Shown here piece by piece: positions 1-9,816 of a stretch of DNA of 64,000 bases. A program made the translations under genes and the position numbers. Source of the stretch: an uncultured Bacteroidales bacterium (GTDB taxonomy: Bacteria; Bacteroidota; Bacteroidia; Bacteroidales; P3); NCBI GenBank assembly GCA_905234695.1, contig CAJOHZ010000019.1, positions 1-64,000 of the forward strand, given 5' to 3'. Every line of letters starts with the position of its first letter. Positions within the stretch are counted from its first letter, which is position 1. Below the pieces are notes generated by a model. That model did not search any database. It worked only from the letters and a program-made list of their open reading frames with translations, and had not been told where the DNA came from.

Positions 1-691
1 CACCGTTCACGATACCCATGTTGGCGTCGTTCGCGTTCAGCGTCACCGTGTAGTTCTGCACCGGAGGCACGCTGTCGGCGGCGAAGAGGGCCGTGTAGGT
101 CACGTCGCCCGTCACCACGAAGACACGCGGGTTGTCCACGTTGCCGTCGTTCCAGCTACGGAAGTAGTAACCCGTATTGGCCGTGGCGGTCAGGGTGACC
201 GTGTCGCGGAAGTTGTAGGTGCCGCCGCCCGTCACGGTGCCGTAACTGGCGTCGTTGGCCGTCGCCGTCACCGTGTACTGGTTCACGCCGAAGCTCGCCG
301 TGAAGGCCGTGTCGCTCGTCACCACAAGGGTACGCACAATGTGTGTGTCGCCGTCGTTCCACTGCGTGAAGTGGTAGCCCGTGGCCGCCGTGGCGGTCAG
401 CGTGGCGGTGTCGCCGTAATAGTAAGTGCCGTTACCCGTGACGGTGCCTCTCGTCTGGTCGGCGCTCGTCACTGTGACGGTGTACTGGTTGCGGGTGAAG
501 AAGGCCGTGAAGGCCGAGTCGCTGGTCACCACAACGCTGCGCGGGTTGAGCGTCACGTTGTCGTTCCAACGGTTGAAGGTGTAGCCTGCGTTGGCCGTGG
601 CGGTCAGCGTGGCGGTGTCGCCCTGGGCGTAGACACCCGTGCCGGTGACGGTACCCGCGTTGGTCGGGTTGACCGTGGCGGTGATGTTGAA
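1..691 (-). repeat. Tandem ~68-75 aa protein repeats (divergent InlB B-repeat / Listeria-Bacteroides-type) within the giant protein
   Basis: Units read as FNITATVNPTNAGTVTGTGVYAQGDTATLTATANAGYTFNRWND..., QYTVTVTSADQTRGTVTGNGTYYYGDTATLTATAATGYHFTQWNDG..., QYTVTATANDASYGTVTGGGTYNFRDTVTLTATANTGYYFRSWNDG..., NYTVTLNANDANMGIVNG... Confidence 0.75.
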
Positions 692-3600
692 GGTCGTCGA
701 CGGGGCGGTGAGGGTCGTGACGGTCACCAAGGCGCTCCAGTTCTCACTGTGCCAGTTGGTGCCGCAGACGGCGCGGACATAGAAGTCATACTGCGTCTCG
801 TCCATCAGGCCGGAAACCGTGAGGCTGTTCGTCGCGGCGGGCAGCGAAGTGCCGTTGCCCTGCGTGAAGCCGTGCATGCCGTATTCCACTTCGTAGCCCT
901 GGGCAAGCGTCGCGGCCGGCCAGTTGAGGGTCACACTGTTGAAGGTGACATTGCTGGTCGTCACACCCGTGACGGTCGGGCAGATCTGCGTGGCGAACTG
1001 GATGCTGTCGCTCCAGTCGCCCGGGATGTTCTGCGCGTTGCCGCAGAGGGCGCGGATGGCGGCGTAGTAGGTCACGCCGGCGTGCAGGCCACCGACAGTG
1101 GCCGGGTTGGTCGTCACCGTGTAGGTGGTGTCGGTCGTGGTGCTGAAGACGCGGATGTCCCAAGCCGTCTCGTTGCCGCGGGCCGTCCAGCCGAAGGTGG
1201 CGGTGGTGTTGGTGGTACTCAAGGCAGTCAGGCTGTCGGGAGCCAGGCAAGGCAGGCTGTCGGTAGTGAAGAAACCTTCCACCCAGTTGGAGTAACCCAG
1301 ACTGTCGATGGTGCAGTCTTGACGCACGCGGAACATATATACCGTGGCGGGCTGCAGGCCGGTGAAGGTCTTGCTGGTGGTGGTCACCGTCTCGGCGGTG
1401 GGCCAAGTGGGCGTGTCGGTCGTCTTGCAAGCCACCTCGTAGGCGGTACCGTTGCCGCTCCAAGTGATGGTGTGCGACTGGTAGTCTCCTGTGCTGGAGG
1501 TGAGATTCGGCTGACGGCAGCCAGTAGCGCCACAGGAGTACAGACGAATGTTACCCAGTGTGCTGGTGGTAGTACCTCCAGTAACAGTGTTGATGTCATA
1601 GGCATTGTCATCGTTGTAAACGTAGCACATCTTGTTGCCACTTGCGGAGTGAGCCTCGAAGTTGGCCGTGCAACTATAAGTGCCCATCAGACGGTTGATG
1701 GCGACAAGCACGTTGCTATGGCCGTCCCAAGTGAAGTTGGTGTCGAAAGACTTAATCTGCCAATTGTCGTCGGTGAAGTTCCAGTTGCCGTTATTCACCA
1801 CCTGGACAAACTGGTGAGTTGTCGAGTCGGGATGGATAAAGCCTGAGAGCGTGCTCTCACTGACGTTGGCCAGATAGACGTTGATTTGGTTGAAGTAACT
1901 ACCGTAGTCGGCGGCCGTGCCAGACACTGGCTTGAAGCTCATGGCCGAGATGTCACCAGCGATGGCAGCCATGTCGGCGGAGTCGATAATCATCTGGACA
2001 TAGCTGTAGTTGTAGCAGCTATAGCCCGGGAAGTAACTTGTTGTGGAGCTTGAGCTTGTGAAATTGCTGGCAATGGTAGCATTGTCGCACATGGAGGTCA
2101 TCAGGTCAACCGGACTGCTCCAACGGCCAGTATCGCTGCCCGAGCAAATCGGGCGAACCGAGACACTGTAGGAAGTCAACGTGTCGAGGCCCGTGAGGGA
2201 AACTGGATGCGAGGCGACATTGATGATGGTGTCGTTGCTCGTACCTGCAAGACCATAGCGGAGCTGCCAACTGACTGTACCGGAATCAACATCGGTCCAA
2301 TCGACATCGAGATAGGTCGTACCAGCGGTGACAGCGGTGATGTTGACAGGAGCGGCGCAGGAGTTGCGGAACACTTCGATATTGTCAACAGCAGCCGGAG
2401 GATTGGAACCGCTGCTGCCATCGTTGCCCCAGTAGAACACCAAGTGGTAGGTACCGGAGGTGGCAATGGAGACATCGGTACTGAGGCTCTGCCATGAGGA
2501 ATTGCCACGCAGAGGTGCGCTGCCGTCAAGCGAAATCCAACCCGCGGGCGTCACGTTCCAGAAGTTGTAGGAGGAGGTGGTACCGTCGGGGCAGTAGCCA
2601 GCCTCGATGTTGGCATCACCCGGAGCCAGGAAGGCTCTCAGGTAGTCGTAAGCATAAGTAGAGCCACCTTCACCGTTGGCCATCCAGTTGAAGCTGATGT
2701 TGTAGCTACCGGCGGGCATGTTGAAGCTACGGTAGGCATAGGTGTGGCTGGTGTTACTGGTATTATAGCTGTTGGATGTGCCGTTGTCGTTGGAGATGTA
2801 CATACCCATGTTGTCGGCGGTGCCGTAATGGGCGGCGGTGCCGACGTACCACTTGTTAGCCTGGGTGCCGTTGACAGGCTCCCAAGCGTTGGCAATGGTC
2901 GAGTCAGAGAAGTCGCAGATGTAGGGATAGGTCATCACCGGAGCGGCACGCATGGTGGTGAAGGTGAAGACAGTGGTGTCGCTCACCTCGGTGGCGCTGC
3001 AGAGGCTCACCAGACGCACGTCGTACTGCGTCAACGGCGTGAGGCCGGTAAGGCTGAGGCTACGTGTGGTCACCGTCGAGGCTGTGCCGGTACCCGGTAC
3101 AAAGCCGTGAGGACCGTACTCAACGCTGTAGCTCGCGGCCTGGCTGGTGCGCCAAGTGATGTCGGCACTGACGTTGGTCAGCACGGCACACTGCACACGC
3201 TGCGGGGCGATACAGCTGGGGATGCGGTCGATGACGAGGTTGTCAATATAGTGGCTGACGCCCGTGCCGCTGTTGCCATAGGCCTTGAGGGCGATACGGG
3301 TGTCGGTGCCGGTGTAATCGGTCAAGTAAGAGCTGACCGTGGAAGCATTGACTCCGTGCTCGAAGAGGATGGTGTCAACCGGCACGAAACTGGTGGCATA
3401 GCCGCTGGTTGCACTGGCATCGATGGTACCTACCACAAGGCCGTAGCCATTGACATTATAGTCATGGAAGGTGACCATGAGGGAATCCAGCGGGACACCC
3501 ATCTCAGGCAGGACAACGATGCCGCTGCCCATCAGCTGCAGGGCATAGCTCTGCGAGGGGGCCTGGCTGTTGTTGGTGTTATAATAGATGTAGGCACCCG

Positions 3601-6600
3601 TGGCCTCCGTGTTCCAGCAGGTGGGCAGGATGTTGGTGGCGGTAGAGCCGGCACTCACATAGCCCTCGAAGTTCATCGTGTAGGGCAATGCCGTGATGGC
3701 ACCGCACGCGGTGGAGAAGTTGATCACCTGCGAGGCGATGGCGGTGTCGGTACCGCAGACGGTGTAGACATAGGCATCATACGAGGAACTGTGGTTCAGA
3801 CCCGTGAGGGTATACGGTGCCATGGCGGTGTTGACCCTCGTGCCGGTACCGGCGGTGAAACCGTGGAGGCCGTACTCAACAACATAGCCGGTACTGGCGG
3901 TGTTGTTGTCCACCCAGTCAATATCGGCACTGGAGGCAGTCACGTTGGTAGCAGTGAGACCCGTGACAGGCTGGCAGTTCGGGATATATTCCACCACGAT
4001 GTTGTCGAGGAACGAGTAGTTGTCGTTGAAGGCATCCCAGAAGGCAATGTGGGCTGCCGAGTCAGACTCCGCGAGGTTGTCGAAACGGTAGGTGTAGTTG
4101 ATATAGGAAGTTGTGGAGTCAATTTGGCTGCGGATGATGGTGTCGAGCACGCGCATGGTGCTGATGGGGGCATTGGGGTCGTCCATCAAGCCCATAAGGA
4201 AGCGCACATTGTTGCCACCCTGCACAAAGTAGAAGCGAATCTGCAGCTGGTTGAGCGGAGCGTCCATGCGAGGCATAATGGCGTAGGCACCGTTCCAGAA
4301 GAGACAAAGTTTGTTGGGGTCGCCCGTCAGGTTGACCACCGTGGGATTGGGATAGCTGCTGCCGAGGTTGGTGGAGCCAATGGTCCAGCAGGTACGGTTG
4401 TAGACGCCGCTGTGGTTCTCGAAGTCCTCGGTATAGGGCAGGGCGGCAGGAGCACAGAGGGTGCTGAAGCTGACGGTGCCCGAAAGGATCTGGCTGTTGC
4501 AGTCGGTGCTCACGCGGGCCACATAATCCAATGCCGGGGCAAGACCCTGGAAGGTGTAGGTGCCGGTGGTGTTGGTCGAGTCGACGATGGTCCAGGCGGT
4601 GTCAGTGGCAAGACGGTAAGCCACCGTGTAGACCTGACCTGCCTCGGGCTCCCATGCGATGGTGGCTTGGTTGGCCTGCACATCAGTCACAGTAGGTGTC
4701 GGCGTGCCGCAGTCGGGGATGACGCAAGTGAGGTTAGTCAGCTTGATCTGGTTGACATAGTTGACTGCTCCACTGTTGCTGGCGCTGGGGCTGGCGGGGG
4801 TGATGTCCGTATCATCCTGGTAGAAGTAGAGGGCGCGGGCATTCGAGGTGGCCGTAGCCGTCCAACTGATGGTACTGGTATAGGAACCCGTGTTGTCATC
4901 CACAGCCACAACGAGGTTGCTGCCAGCCGTACGGATGAACTGGGTGGTCAGGTGGAACGAGAGCCAACCCGTGCCGCTCAGCGTGCCAGTATAGACCTGC
5001 TGGAGGTTGGCCGCCGGGATATAGTTGCTCGTGCTGCTGAAGGAAGACTGGGTCGTGTTGCCCATGTAGATGACGATATTGCGGCTGCTGCAGGTATACC
5101 CATCCTCGACATGGAATGCGATGTCGGTGATGGTGTCGAGACCGGTGAGCTCGCTATTGAGGTAAATCTGCTGGGTGTAGCTGTATTCATAGTACTGCTG
5201 TGTGGGGAGGTAATTGTGGGTAGCACCGCCCTCGGTGACGAGAGTGGCACAGCCGCTGGTCTGTACGCTGCCGCTGACATTGGTGCTGTTCACCGTGTCG
5301 CACTCGGTGTGGACGCGATAGTCATAGAGCGTGTTGGGAGTCAAAGAACCCACATAGTAGTAGTTGTTGGTGGTGGTCGCCGTGGTCCACGTGGAAGCGG
5401 AGGCGAGTTTGTACTCGACAATGTAACCCGTCACAGGCTCACCCGTGGTGGGAGCATCCCAGCTGAGGGTGAAGGAATGGTAATCGGGCGTAGCATGCAG
5501 GTTACTCACCGGCACGCAGTCCACACTGGTGGTGAAGTCGATGCTGCGGAAGCGGCTGTCGGCATCATAGCAGACACCCTTCACCCAGACATAATAGTGC
5601 GTGTTGCCATGCAGGCCGGTGAAGGTATAGTTGGTGGCACCAATCACACTGGCACTGTCAAATGCCGCAGCGATATTGTCGGTAGTGGCGATATAGACCA
5701 TGTATTCCACATGCTGGGCACTGGCCGTGTCGGTCCAGGCCACAGTGGCAAAGCTGTTGCTGACGGCACTCGTGCGCAAGCCCTCGATGGCGGGGCAGGT
5801 GCTGGCGCGGTCAATCACCAGGTTGTCCATCCAATAGTACCAGGCAGTGGAACCATCGGGACGCCACACGAGGTAAACAGTATCGGCGCAGGAGTCGTTG
5901 CTGAGGTCAAACTCGTAGTGATAGTACGTATAGGTTGATGCAGGGGTAAAGACATGAAGGTCGACCATGCTATCCACCGAGTTGGGGTTGCGGGTGTAAC
6001 CAAAATGCATGGCTCCGGAACTGGAGGTGCTTTCCACCTGCAGGTCGAAGGAGACTACCACTTGGTTCAGCGGCACACTCAGTCTCGGCGTAATGGCCGA
6101 GGCCAAACCGCCGAACTGAATGCAGTTGCCGTAGCTGGTGGTGATGTAGGGGTAGTTGTTGCTGTTGAGGATACGGGTCCAGCAGGCAGGGAACGAGTTG
6201 GCCGCATAGCTGTTGAAGTCCTCACTGAAGGGCAGCATCATGGCACCGCAAGCGGTGCGGACTGCCAAACTAGTGGCAATACTGGTGTCGCCATTGTCGC
6301 AAAGAGCCCACACTAAGATGTTGTAGGGAGTGTTGGCAAAGAGGTTGTCGAAGGTATAGGTAGTGTCGTACACCTCGGTAGTGTCAACTCCGTTGCTGAC
6401 AATCCAGATCGTCTCACTGCCGCCCGGTTGCCACACGACGACAATGCTGTCACTCGTGACATAGGAGGCCTCGAGACCCTGCACACCAGGGCATGTATTG
6501 TGTACGAGAGAGACATTGTCGATGGCCGCCGGGGGAGTGGAACCGCTGCTGCCGTCGTTGGCCCACATGAACACCAGTTGATAGGCACCCACTTGGTTGA

Positions 6601-9337
6601 GCTGGAAGGTGCTGGTACGATTCTGCCAACTGCTCTGCAGGTTCAGTTTCGTGCCACCGTCAAGGGAAATCCAACCCGTGGGGGTAGTGGAGGTGTAACC
6701 GGACGTAGAGGTGTTACCATTGGGCAGCTGTCCGGCGGTAAGCGTAGCCGTGGCAGGAGCCAGCCACGCACGAATATAGTCATAGTTGCTTTCGCCATAG
6801 GCCTTCCAGTCATACGAGTAGAGGTATTCGCCCGTGTCGGCCAGGTTGAAGATGCGGGTGGCGTAGACGATGCTCTGACTACCCACAGTGTAGGCGTTGG
6901 CAGTGCCGTTGTTGGTAATGTACATGGACTTGGTACCACCGTTATTGGTGGCAGTGCCCACCATCCAATGGTTGGTCTGGGAGCCGTTGACGAAGTCCCA
7001 GCCGTTGGTGCCGCTGCCCTCGAAGGTGCAGCTGTAAGGCATCGTGGCGGGGAGGCTGGTCAGCGTGAGGCTTTCCCACGGACTGGGGTCACCGTTGCAG
7101 TCGGCGGCCACATACACATAATAGGTTCGACCCGTATCGAGGTAGTTGAGCAAATAGGTGGTGTCATAGGCCACATCGGTGAAAGTGGCGGTACCGGCGC
7201 CAGGGGTGAAGGCCACGGTATCGTACTCAACATACCAAGAAGAGGCGGTGCCTACTTCCGTCCAGCCGATAGCCGCCCAGTCGACACTCATACTGTCAAA
7301 GTGGAGATTGCCGACATGCGGGCAAGCAGGTATCTCCATCAGAGTGATGTCATCGACACTGGCATACCAACTGCTGGTGGGGCGGTTGGCCCGGATGGCG
7401 ACATACTGGCCATTACCCGTGAACGACGAGAAGGGAATCTCAAAGATATTCCACTGTCCGGAATTACCCACATTAACCGTCTGAACCAGCTGGAAAGTAC
7501 TTATGTCGTTTGGATTCGTCATCACACCCACCTGGAAAACGGGGGAGTAACTGGTGCTGGTGGCCTTGGCCCAGAAATTGAGCTGCAAGGTATTCATGGC
7601 ATACATATCGGTATCCACACCCGGCAGGACAACTATCTGGTAGTCGCCATAGGTGTTGGTGGTAATGCTATTATACCAATAGAGGCCTTTGCCGCCTCCC
7701 GTAGTATGGTTGTAGGAAGCAGTGCTGCTCACATAAGGCCAACCATAATAGGAGGAACCGTTGTTAAGACGGGTCATGCAGTTTACAAAAGTGGCCGACT
7801 GGCTACCGCCTACGGTGGCTGCCTCGAAGTCCTGTGTGTAGGGAAGGCTGTCGAGAGCGACACAGGGTGTACGAAGCGTGAGGGTCACGGCCAACGAGGT
7901 GTCGTCGACTCCGCACACGCCACGCAATGTGAAGGTATAATTGGTGTTGGGGGTAAGATTGTAGAAAGTAGCTGTGCTATCGTAGAAATCATTACTCACG
8001 CCGTTGGTGTCGATAGTCCACTGTATGTCATTGATGCCCGGAGTCCACCCGAGGGTAACCTCGTCAGAAGATACGGCCACGGCATGGAAATTGGAGGAAC
8101 GAGGACAGCTATTTGAGAAACAATTGACACTCAACTCATAGCCTCCATTGTTGACGCTAACGTCGGAAGTGAAGACAATAGTAAAACCCATTTCCGAAAT
8201 AAGGGGACCAATGTTGACGACCGTTCCGCTAGAGGGGCTGCTACCATAGTGCAGACGGGTTCCATTGGTGCCAACACCTTCATATATGGAGAGGTAGTCA
8301 CAGCACCCTTCTCCCACATAGGTACCAGAGAGTATCAGTGCCGAGTCGGGAGAGTTGGAACGAATCACAAGTGTATTATTGGAATTGTTGGCATAGCTGC
8401 CGTTAGGGCCACCATTGTCGTAAATGACAGCATTGCAGGTACGGATGGAGTCGAACGATGCCGTCATATTGTAGTGCAGCACTGTCGACAGGGTCTGGAA
8501 AGTTATCTGTGTAAGAAAACTTTCTTCGGTGGTGCAGAGAGATTTGACTTTGACCACGTAGTTCTCATACTCATAGAGACCAGTAATAGAATAGGCAGTG
8601 TCGTAGACATCCACCGAATCAATCAGGCTGAGGGTGTCGGCCGGAGCCCAATAAAGGCGGTAGGCACCGGCGTTGGCGGTGTCCCTCCAGGTGATGTCGG
8701 CCGAGGAAAGGGTGATGTTGGAGGCCGTCAAGCCGAAAGGCATGGGGCAACTCTGGCTGCTTGGGGCGTAGGTGAAAGTAACCTTGGGAAGGAAGTCCTG
8801 CTGGTCGGCATAGGCATCGCTGACATCAGAGTAGTCATAGCCCTGAACACTGGAGCCGGTGCTCGTGATGCCGTACCAGTAACTATGTTCATAAGAATCT
8901 GTCGAGGTCGAGACAAATTCAACCAGCAGATTGCCGCCCGTGTACGTATAGGGCGAAGTGAAGGTAATCACCATTTGGTTGCTGCTGTTCATGCTCGGAA
9001 CACCGTTGTAGACGGTGGTAAGGGTTTCCGTGCTCCAGTCAGAGAGGGTCGAGGCCGCGGTGGTGCCGACCTTCACCTGAAAAGTCACACTACCCCAATC
9101 GGCAAAGGCATTGGCATAGAAGGTCATCGAGGTGATGGTCCCTCCTGTCATTGCCGCCAAGTCGGAGCCTGGGTAAATCATCTGCGCACGTAAATATGCG
9201 TCACCATAGTAGCCATAGATGGGGACATACTCGTTGGTCGCTGTCCCGTTGGCCACGGTCAACTGCACTTGCGCATTCACTGCCCAAGGCATCAGAAACG
9301 CCACAAGGAGCAGAAGTTTTTGTAGATGTTTTTTCAT
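1..9337 (-). CDS. Giant secreted modular surface/adhesin-like protein (signal peptide, FN3-like modules, CUB-like and choice-of-anchor/MAM-like modules, divergent InlB B-repeat-like tandem units); 3' end lies outside the window
   Basis: Translating the minus strand from ATG at 9337 gives MKKHLQKLLLLVAFLMPWAVNAQVQLTVANGTATNEYVPIYGYYGDAYLRAQMIYPGS..., and the parts I translated stay open. The ORF track lists only out-of-frame minus ORFs here, as expected if this frame has no stop and runs off the edge. Repeated 'CPxxxGLxxSNITxxSADITW..' FN3-like modules and 'YTVTATANDASYGTVTGGGTYNFRDTVTLTATANTGYYFRSWNDG' repeats are visible. Confidence 0.85.
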   Translation of the reverse strand, partial: MKKHLQKLLLLVAFLMPWAVNAQVQLTVANGTATNEYVPIYGYYGDAYLRAQMIYPGSDLAAMTGGTITSMTFYANAFADWGSVTFQVKVGTTAASTLSDWSTETLTTVYNGVPSMNSSNQMVITFTSPYTYTGGNLLVEFVSTSTDSYEHSYWYGITSTGSSVQGYDYSDVSDAYADQQDFLPKVTFTYAPSSQSCPMPFGLTASNITLSSADITWRDTANAGAYRLYWAPADTLSLIDSVDVYDTAYSITGLYEYENYVVKVKSLCTTEESFLTQITFQTLSTVLHYNMTASFDSIRTCNAVIYDNGGPNGSYANNSNNTLVIRSNSPDSALILSGTYVGEGCCDYLSIYEGVGTNGTRLHYGSSPSSGTVVNIGPLISEMGFTIVFTSDVSVNNGGYELSVNCFSNSCPRSSNFHAVAVSSDEVTLGWTPGINDIQWTIDTNGVSNDFYDSTATFYNLTPNTNYTFTLRGVCGVDDTSLAVTLTLRTPCVALDSLPYTQDFEAATVGGSQSATFVNCMTRLNNGSSYYGWPYVSSTASYNHTTGGGKGLYWYNSITTNTYGDYQIVVLPGVDTDMYAMNTLQLNFWAKATSTSYSPVFQVGVMTNPNDISTFQLVQTVNVGNSGQWNIFEIPFSSFTGNGQYVAIRANRPTSSWYASVDDITLMEIPACPHVGNLHFDSMSVDWAAIGWTEVGTASSWYVEYDTVAFTPGAGTATFTDVAYDTTYLLNYLDTGRTYYVYVAADCNGDPSPWESLTLTSLPATMPYSCTFEGSGTNGWDFVNGSQTNHWMVGTATNNGGTKSMYITNNGTANAYTVGSQSIVYATRIFNLADTGEYLYSYDWKAYGESNYDYIRAWLAPATATLTAGQLPNGNTSTSGYTSTTPTGWISLDGGTKLNLQSSWQNRTSTFQLNQVGAYQLVFMWANDGSSGSTPPAAIDNVSLVHNTCPGVQGLEASYVTSDSIVVVWQPGGSETIWIVSNGVDTTEVYDTTYTFDNLFANTPYNILVWALCDNGDTSIATSLAVRTACGAMMLPFSEDFNSYAANSFPACWTRILNSNNYPYITTSYGNCIQFGGLASAITPRLSVPLNQVVVSFDLQVESTSSSGAMHFGYTRNPNSVDSMVDLHVFTPASTYTYYHYEFDLSNDSCADTVYLVWRPDGSTAWYYWMDNLVIDRASTCPAIEGLRTSAVSNSFATVAWTDTASAQHVEYMVYIATTDNIAAAFDSASVIGATNYTFTGLHGNTHYYVWVKGVCYDADSRFRSIDFTTSVDCVPVSNLHATPDYHSFTLSWDAPTTGEPVTGYIVEYKLASASTWTTATTTNNYYYVGSLTPNTLYDYRVHTECDTVNSTNVSGSVQTSGCATLVTEGGATHNYLPTQQYYEYSYTQQIYLNSELTGLDTITDIAFHVEDGYTCSSRNIVIYMGNTTQSSFSSTSNYIPAANLQQVYTGTLSGTGWLSFHLTTQFIRTAGSNLVVAVDDNTGSYTSTISWTATATSNARALYFYQDDTDITPASPSASNSGAVNYVNQIKLTNLTCVIPDCGTPTPTVTDVQANQATIAWEPEAGQVYTVAYRLATDTAWTIVDSTNTTGTYTFQGLAPALDYVARVSTDCNSQILSGTVSFSTLCAPAALPYTEDFENHSGVYNRTCWTIGSTNLGSSYPNPTVVNLTGDPNKLCLFWNGAYAIMPRMDAPLNQLQIRFYFVQGGNNVRFLMGLMDDPNAPISTMRVLDTIIRSQIDSTTSYINYTYRFDNLAESDSAAHIAFWDAFNDNYSFLDNIVVEYIPNCQPVTGLTATNVTASSADIDWVDNNTASTGYVVEYGLHGFTAGTGTRVNTAMAPYTLTGLNHSSSYDAYVYTVCGTDTAIASQVINFSTACGAITALPYTMNFEGYVSAGSTATNILPTCWNTEATGAYIYYNTNNSQAPSQSYALQLMGSGIVVLPEMGVPLDSLMVTFHDYNVNGYGLVVGTIDASATSGYATSFVPVDTILFEHGVNASTVSSYLTDYTGTDTRIALKAYGNSGTGVSHYIDNLVIDRIPSCIAPQRVQCAVLTNVSADITWRTSQAASYSVEYGPHGFVPGTGTASTVTTRSLSLTGLTPLTQYDVRLVSLCSATEVSDTTVFTFTTMRAAPVMTYPYICDFSDSTIANAWEPVNGTQANKWYVGTAAHYGTADNMGMYISNDNGTSNSYNTSNTSHTYAYRSFNMPAGSYNISFNWMANGEGGSTYAYDYLRAFLAPGDANIEAGYCPDGTTSSYNFWNVTPAGWISLDGSAPLRGNSSWQSLSTDVSIATSGTYHLVFYWGNDGSSGSNPPAAVDNIEVFRNSCAAPVNITAVTAGTTYLDVDWTDVDSGTVSWQLRYGLAGTSNDTIINVASHPVSLTGLDTLTSYSVSVRPICSGSDTGRWSSPVDLMTSMCDNATIASNFTSSSSTTSYFPGYSCYNYSYVQMIIDSADMAAIAGDISAMSFKPVSGTAADYGSYFNQINVYLANVSESTLSGFIHPDSTTHQFVQVVNNGNWNFTDDNWQIKSFDTNFTWDGHSNVLVAINRLMGTYSCTANFEAHSASGNKMCYVYNDDNAYDINTVTGGTTTSTLGNIRLYSCGATGCRQPNLTSSTGDYQSHTITWSGNGTAYEVACKTTDTPTWPTAETVTTTSKTFTGLQPATVYMFRVRQDCTIDSLGYSNWVEGFFTTDSLPCLAPDSLTALSTTNTTATFGWTARGNETAWDIRVFSTTTDTTYTVTTNPATVGGLHAGVTYYAAIRALCGNAQNIPGDWSDSIQFATQICPTVTGVTTSNVTFNSVTLNWPAATLAQGYEVEYGMHGFTQGNGTSLPAATNSLTVSGLMDETQYDFYVRAVCGTNWHSENWSALVTVTTLTAPSTTFNITATVNPTNAGTVTGTGVYAQGDTATLTATANAGYTFNRWNDNVTLNPRSVVVTSDSAFTAFFTRNQYTVTVTSADQTRGTVTGNGTYYYGDTATLTATAATGYHFTQWNDGDTHIVRTLVVTSDTAFTASFGVNQYTVTATANDASYGTVTGGGTYNFRDTVTLTATANTGYYFRSWNDGNVDNPRVFVVTGDVTYTALFAADSVPPVQNYTVTLNANDANMGIVNG

Positions 9338-9600
9338 AACAAGTACTTTTGATTAATAATTGAATAATTTGATGTTGTTTTCTTTGTTTTGGTTTTGTTT
9401 TCGCCCATCCCGTTTCGTTGCAGAAAATATGTTAACTGTTGCATATCAACAGCATACCCTTTCCCGCAGGAGTGCGGGGCGTGCGATGATTAAGTGGACA
9501 AAAATAATACTTTTTTTTCACTTTTACGGCTTTTTTCATCGCCCACAGAAGATTTAACATTTATTCGCAATCTCTATCATTTTTCACCCCTGTGTGTCGT

Positions 9601-9790
9601 AGGTTCTCTCGGTGTGCCTTTTATGTTCCTTTTTCCTTCCTTCGGTTCTTATCTTACACATTTCCAACACTTCTCCCTCTGTTCTCCCCTATATACGTTG
9701 GAGAACTGTTGGAGAACTGTAGGAGAACTGTTGGAGAACAACCGAAGGAACACCGAAAGATCATAAAAGGAAGACCGAAAGAACTCCCTC
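9601..9790 (+). repeat. Structured intergenic repeat element, copy A (contains a 4-unit 11-bp tandem array GTTGGAGAACT at 9697-9739)
   Basis: Shares TTTTATGTTCCTTTTTCCTTCCTTCGGTTCTTATCTTACACAT...CTTCTCC...array...CCGAAGGAACACCGAAAGA..CATAA with the copies at 43578 and 43874. Confidence 0.75.
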
Positions 9791-9816
9791 ATCAGTATGT
9801 AAAAAAATAGTGGAAA

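Noticed and set aside
2744-5938. 1064-aa plus-strand ORF
   Set aside because: Antisense to the giant minus-strand protein; composition (G/V/H/R/D-rich without domains) is typical of antisense reading of a GC-rich gene. The same applies to 341-1846 and 6428-8116.
9697-9739. Retron/integron attC interpretation of the 11-bp arrays
   Set aside because: No reverse transcriptase, integron integrase or cassette structure seen near any of the three copies.
9494-9810. Small plus-strand ORFs over intergenic copy A
   Set aside because: They simply translate the structured repeat; no RBS or conserved protein signal. 43852-44103 over copy C is rejected likewise.
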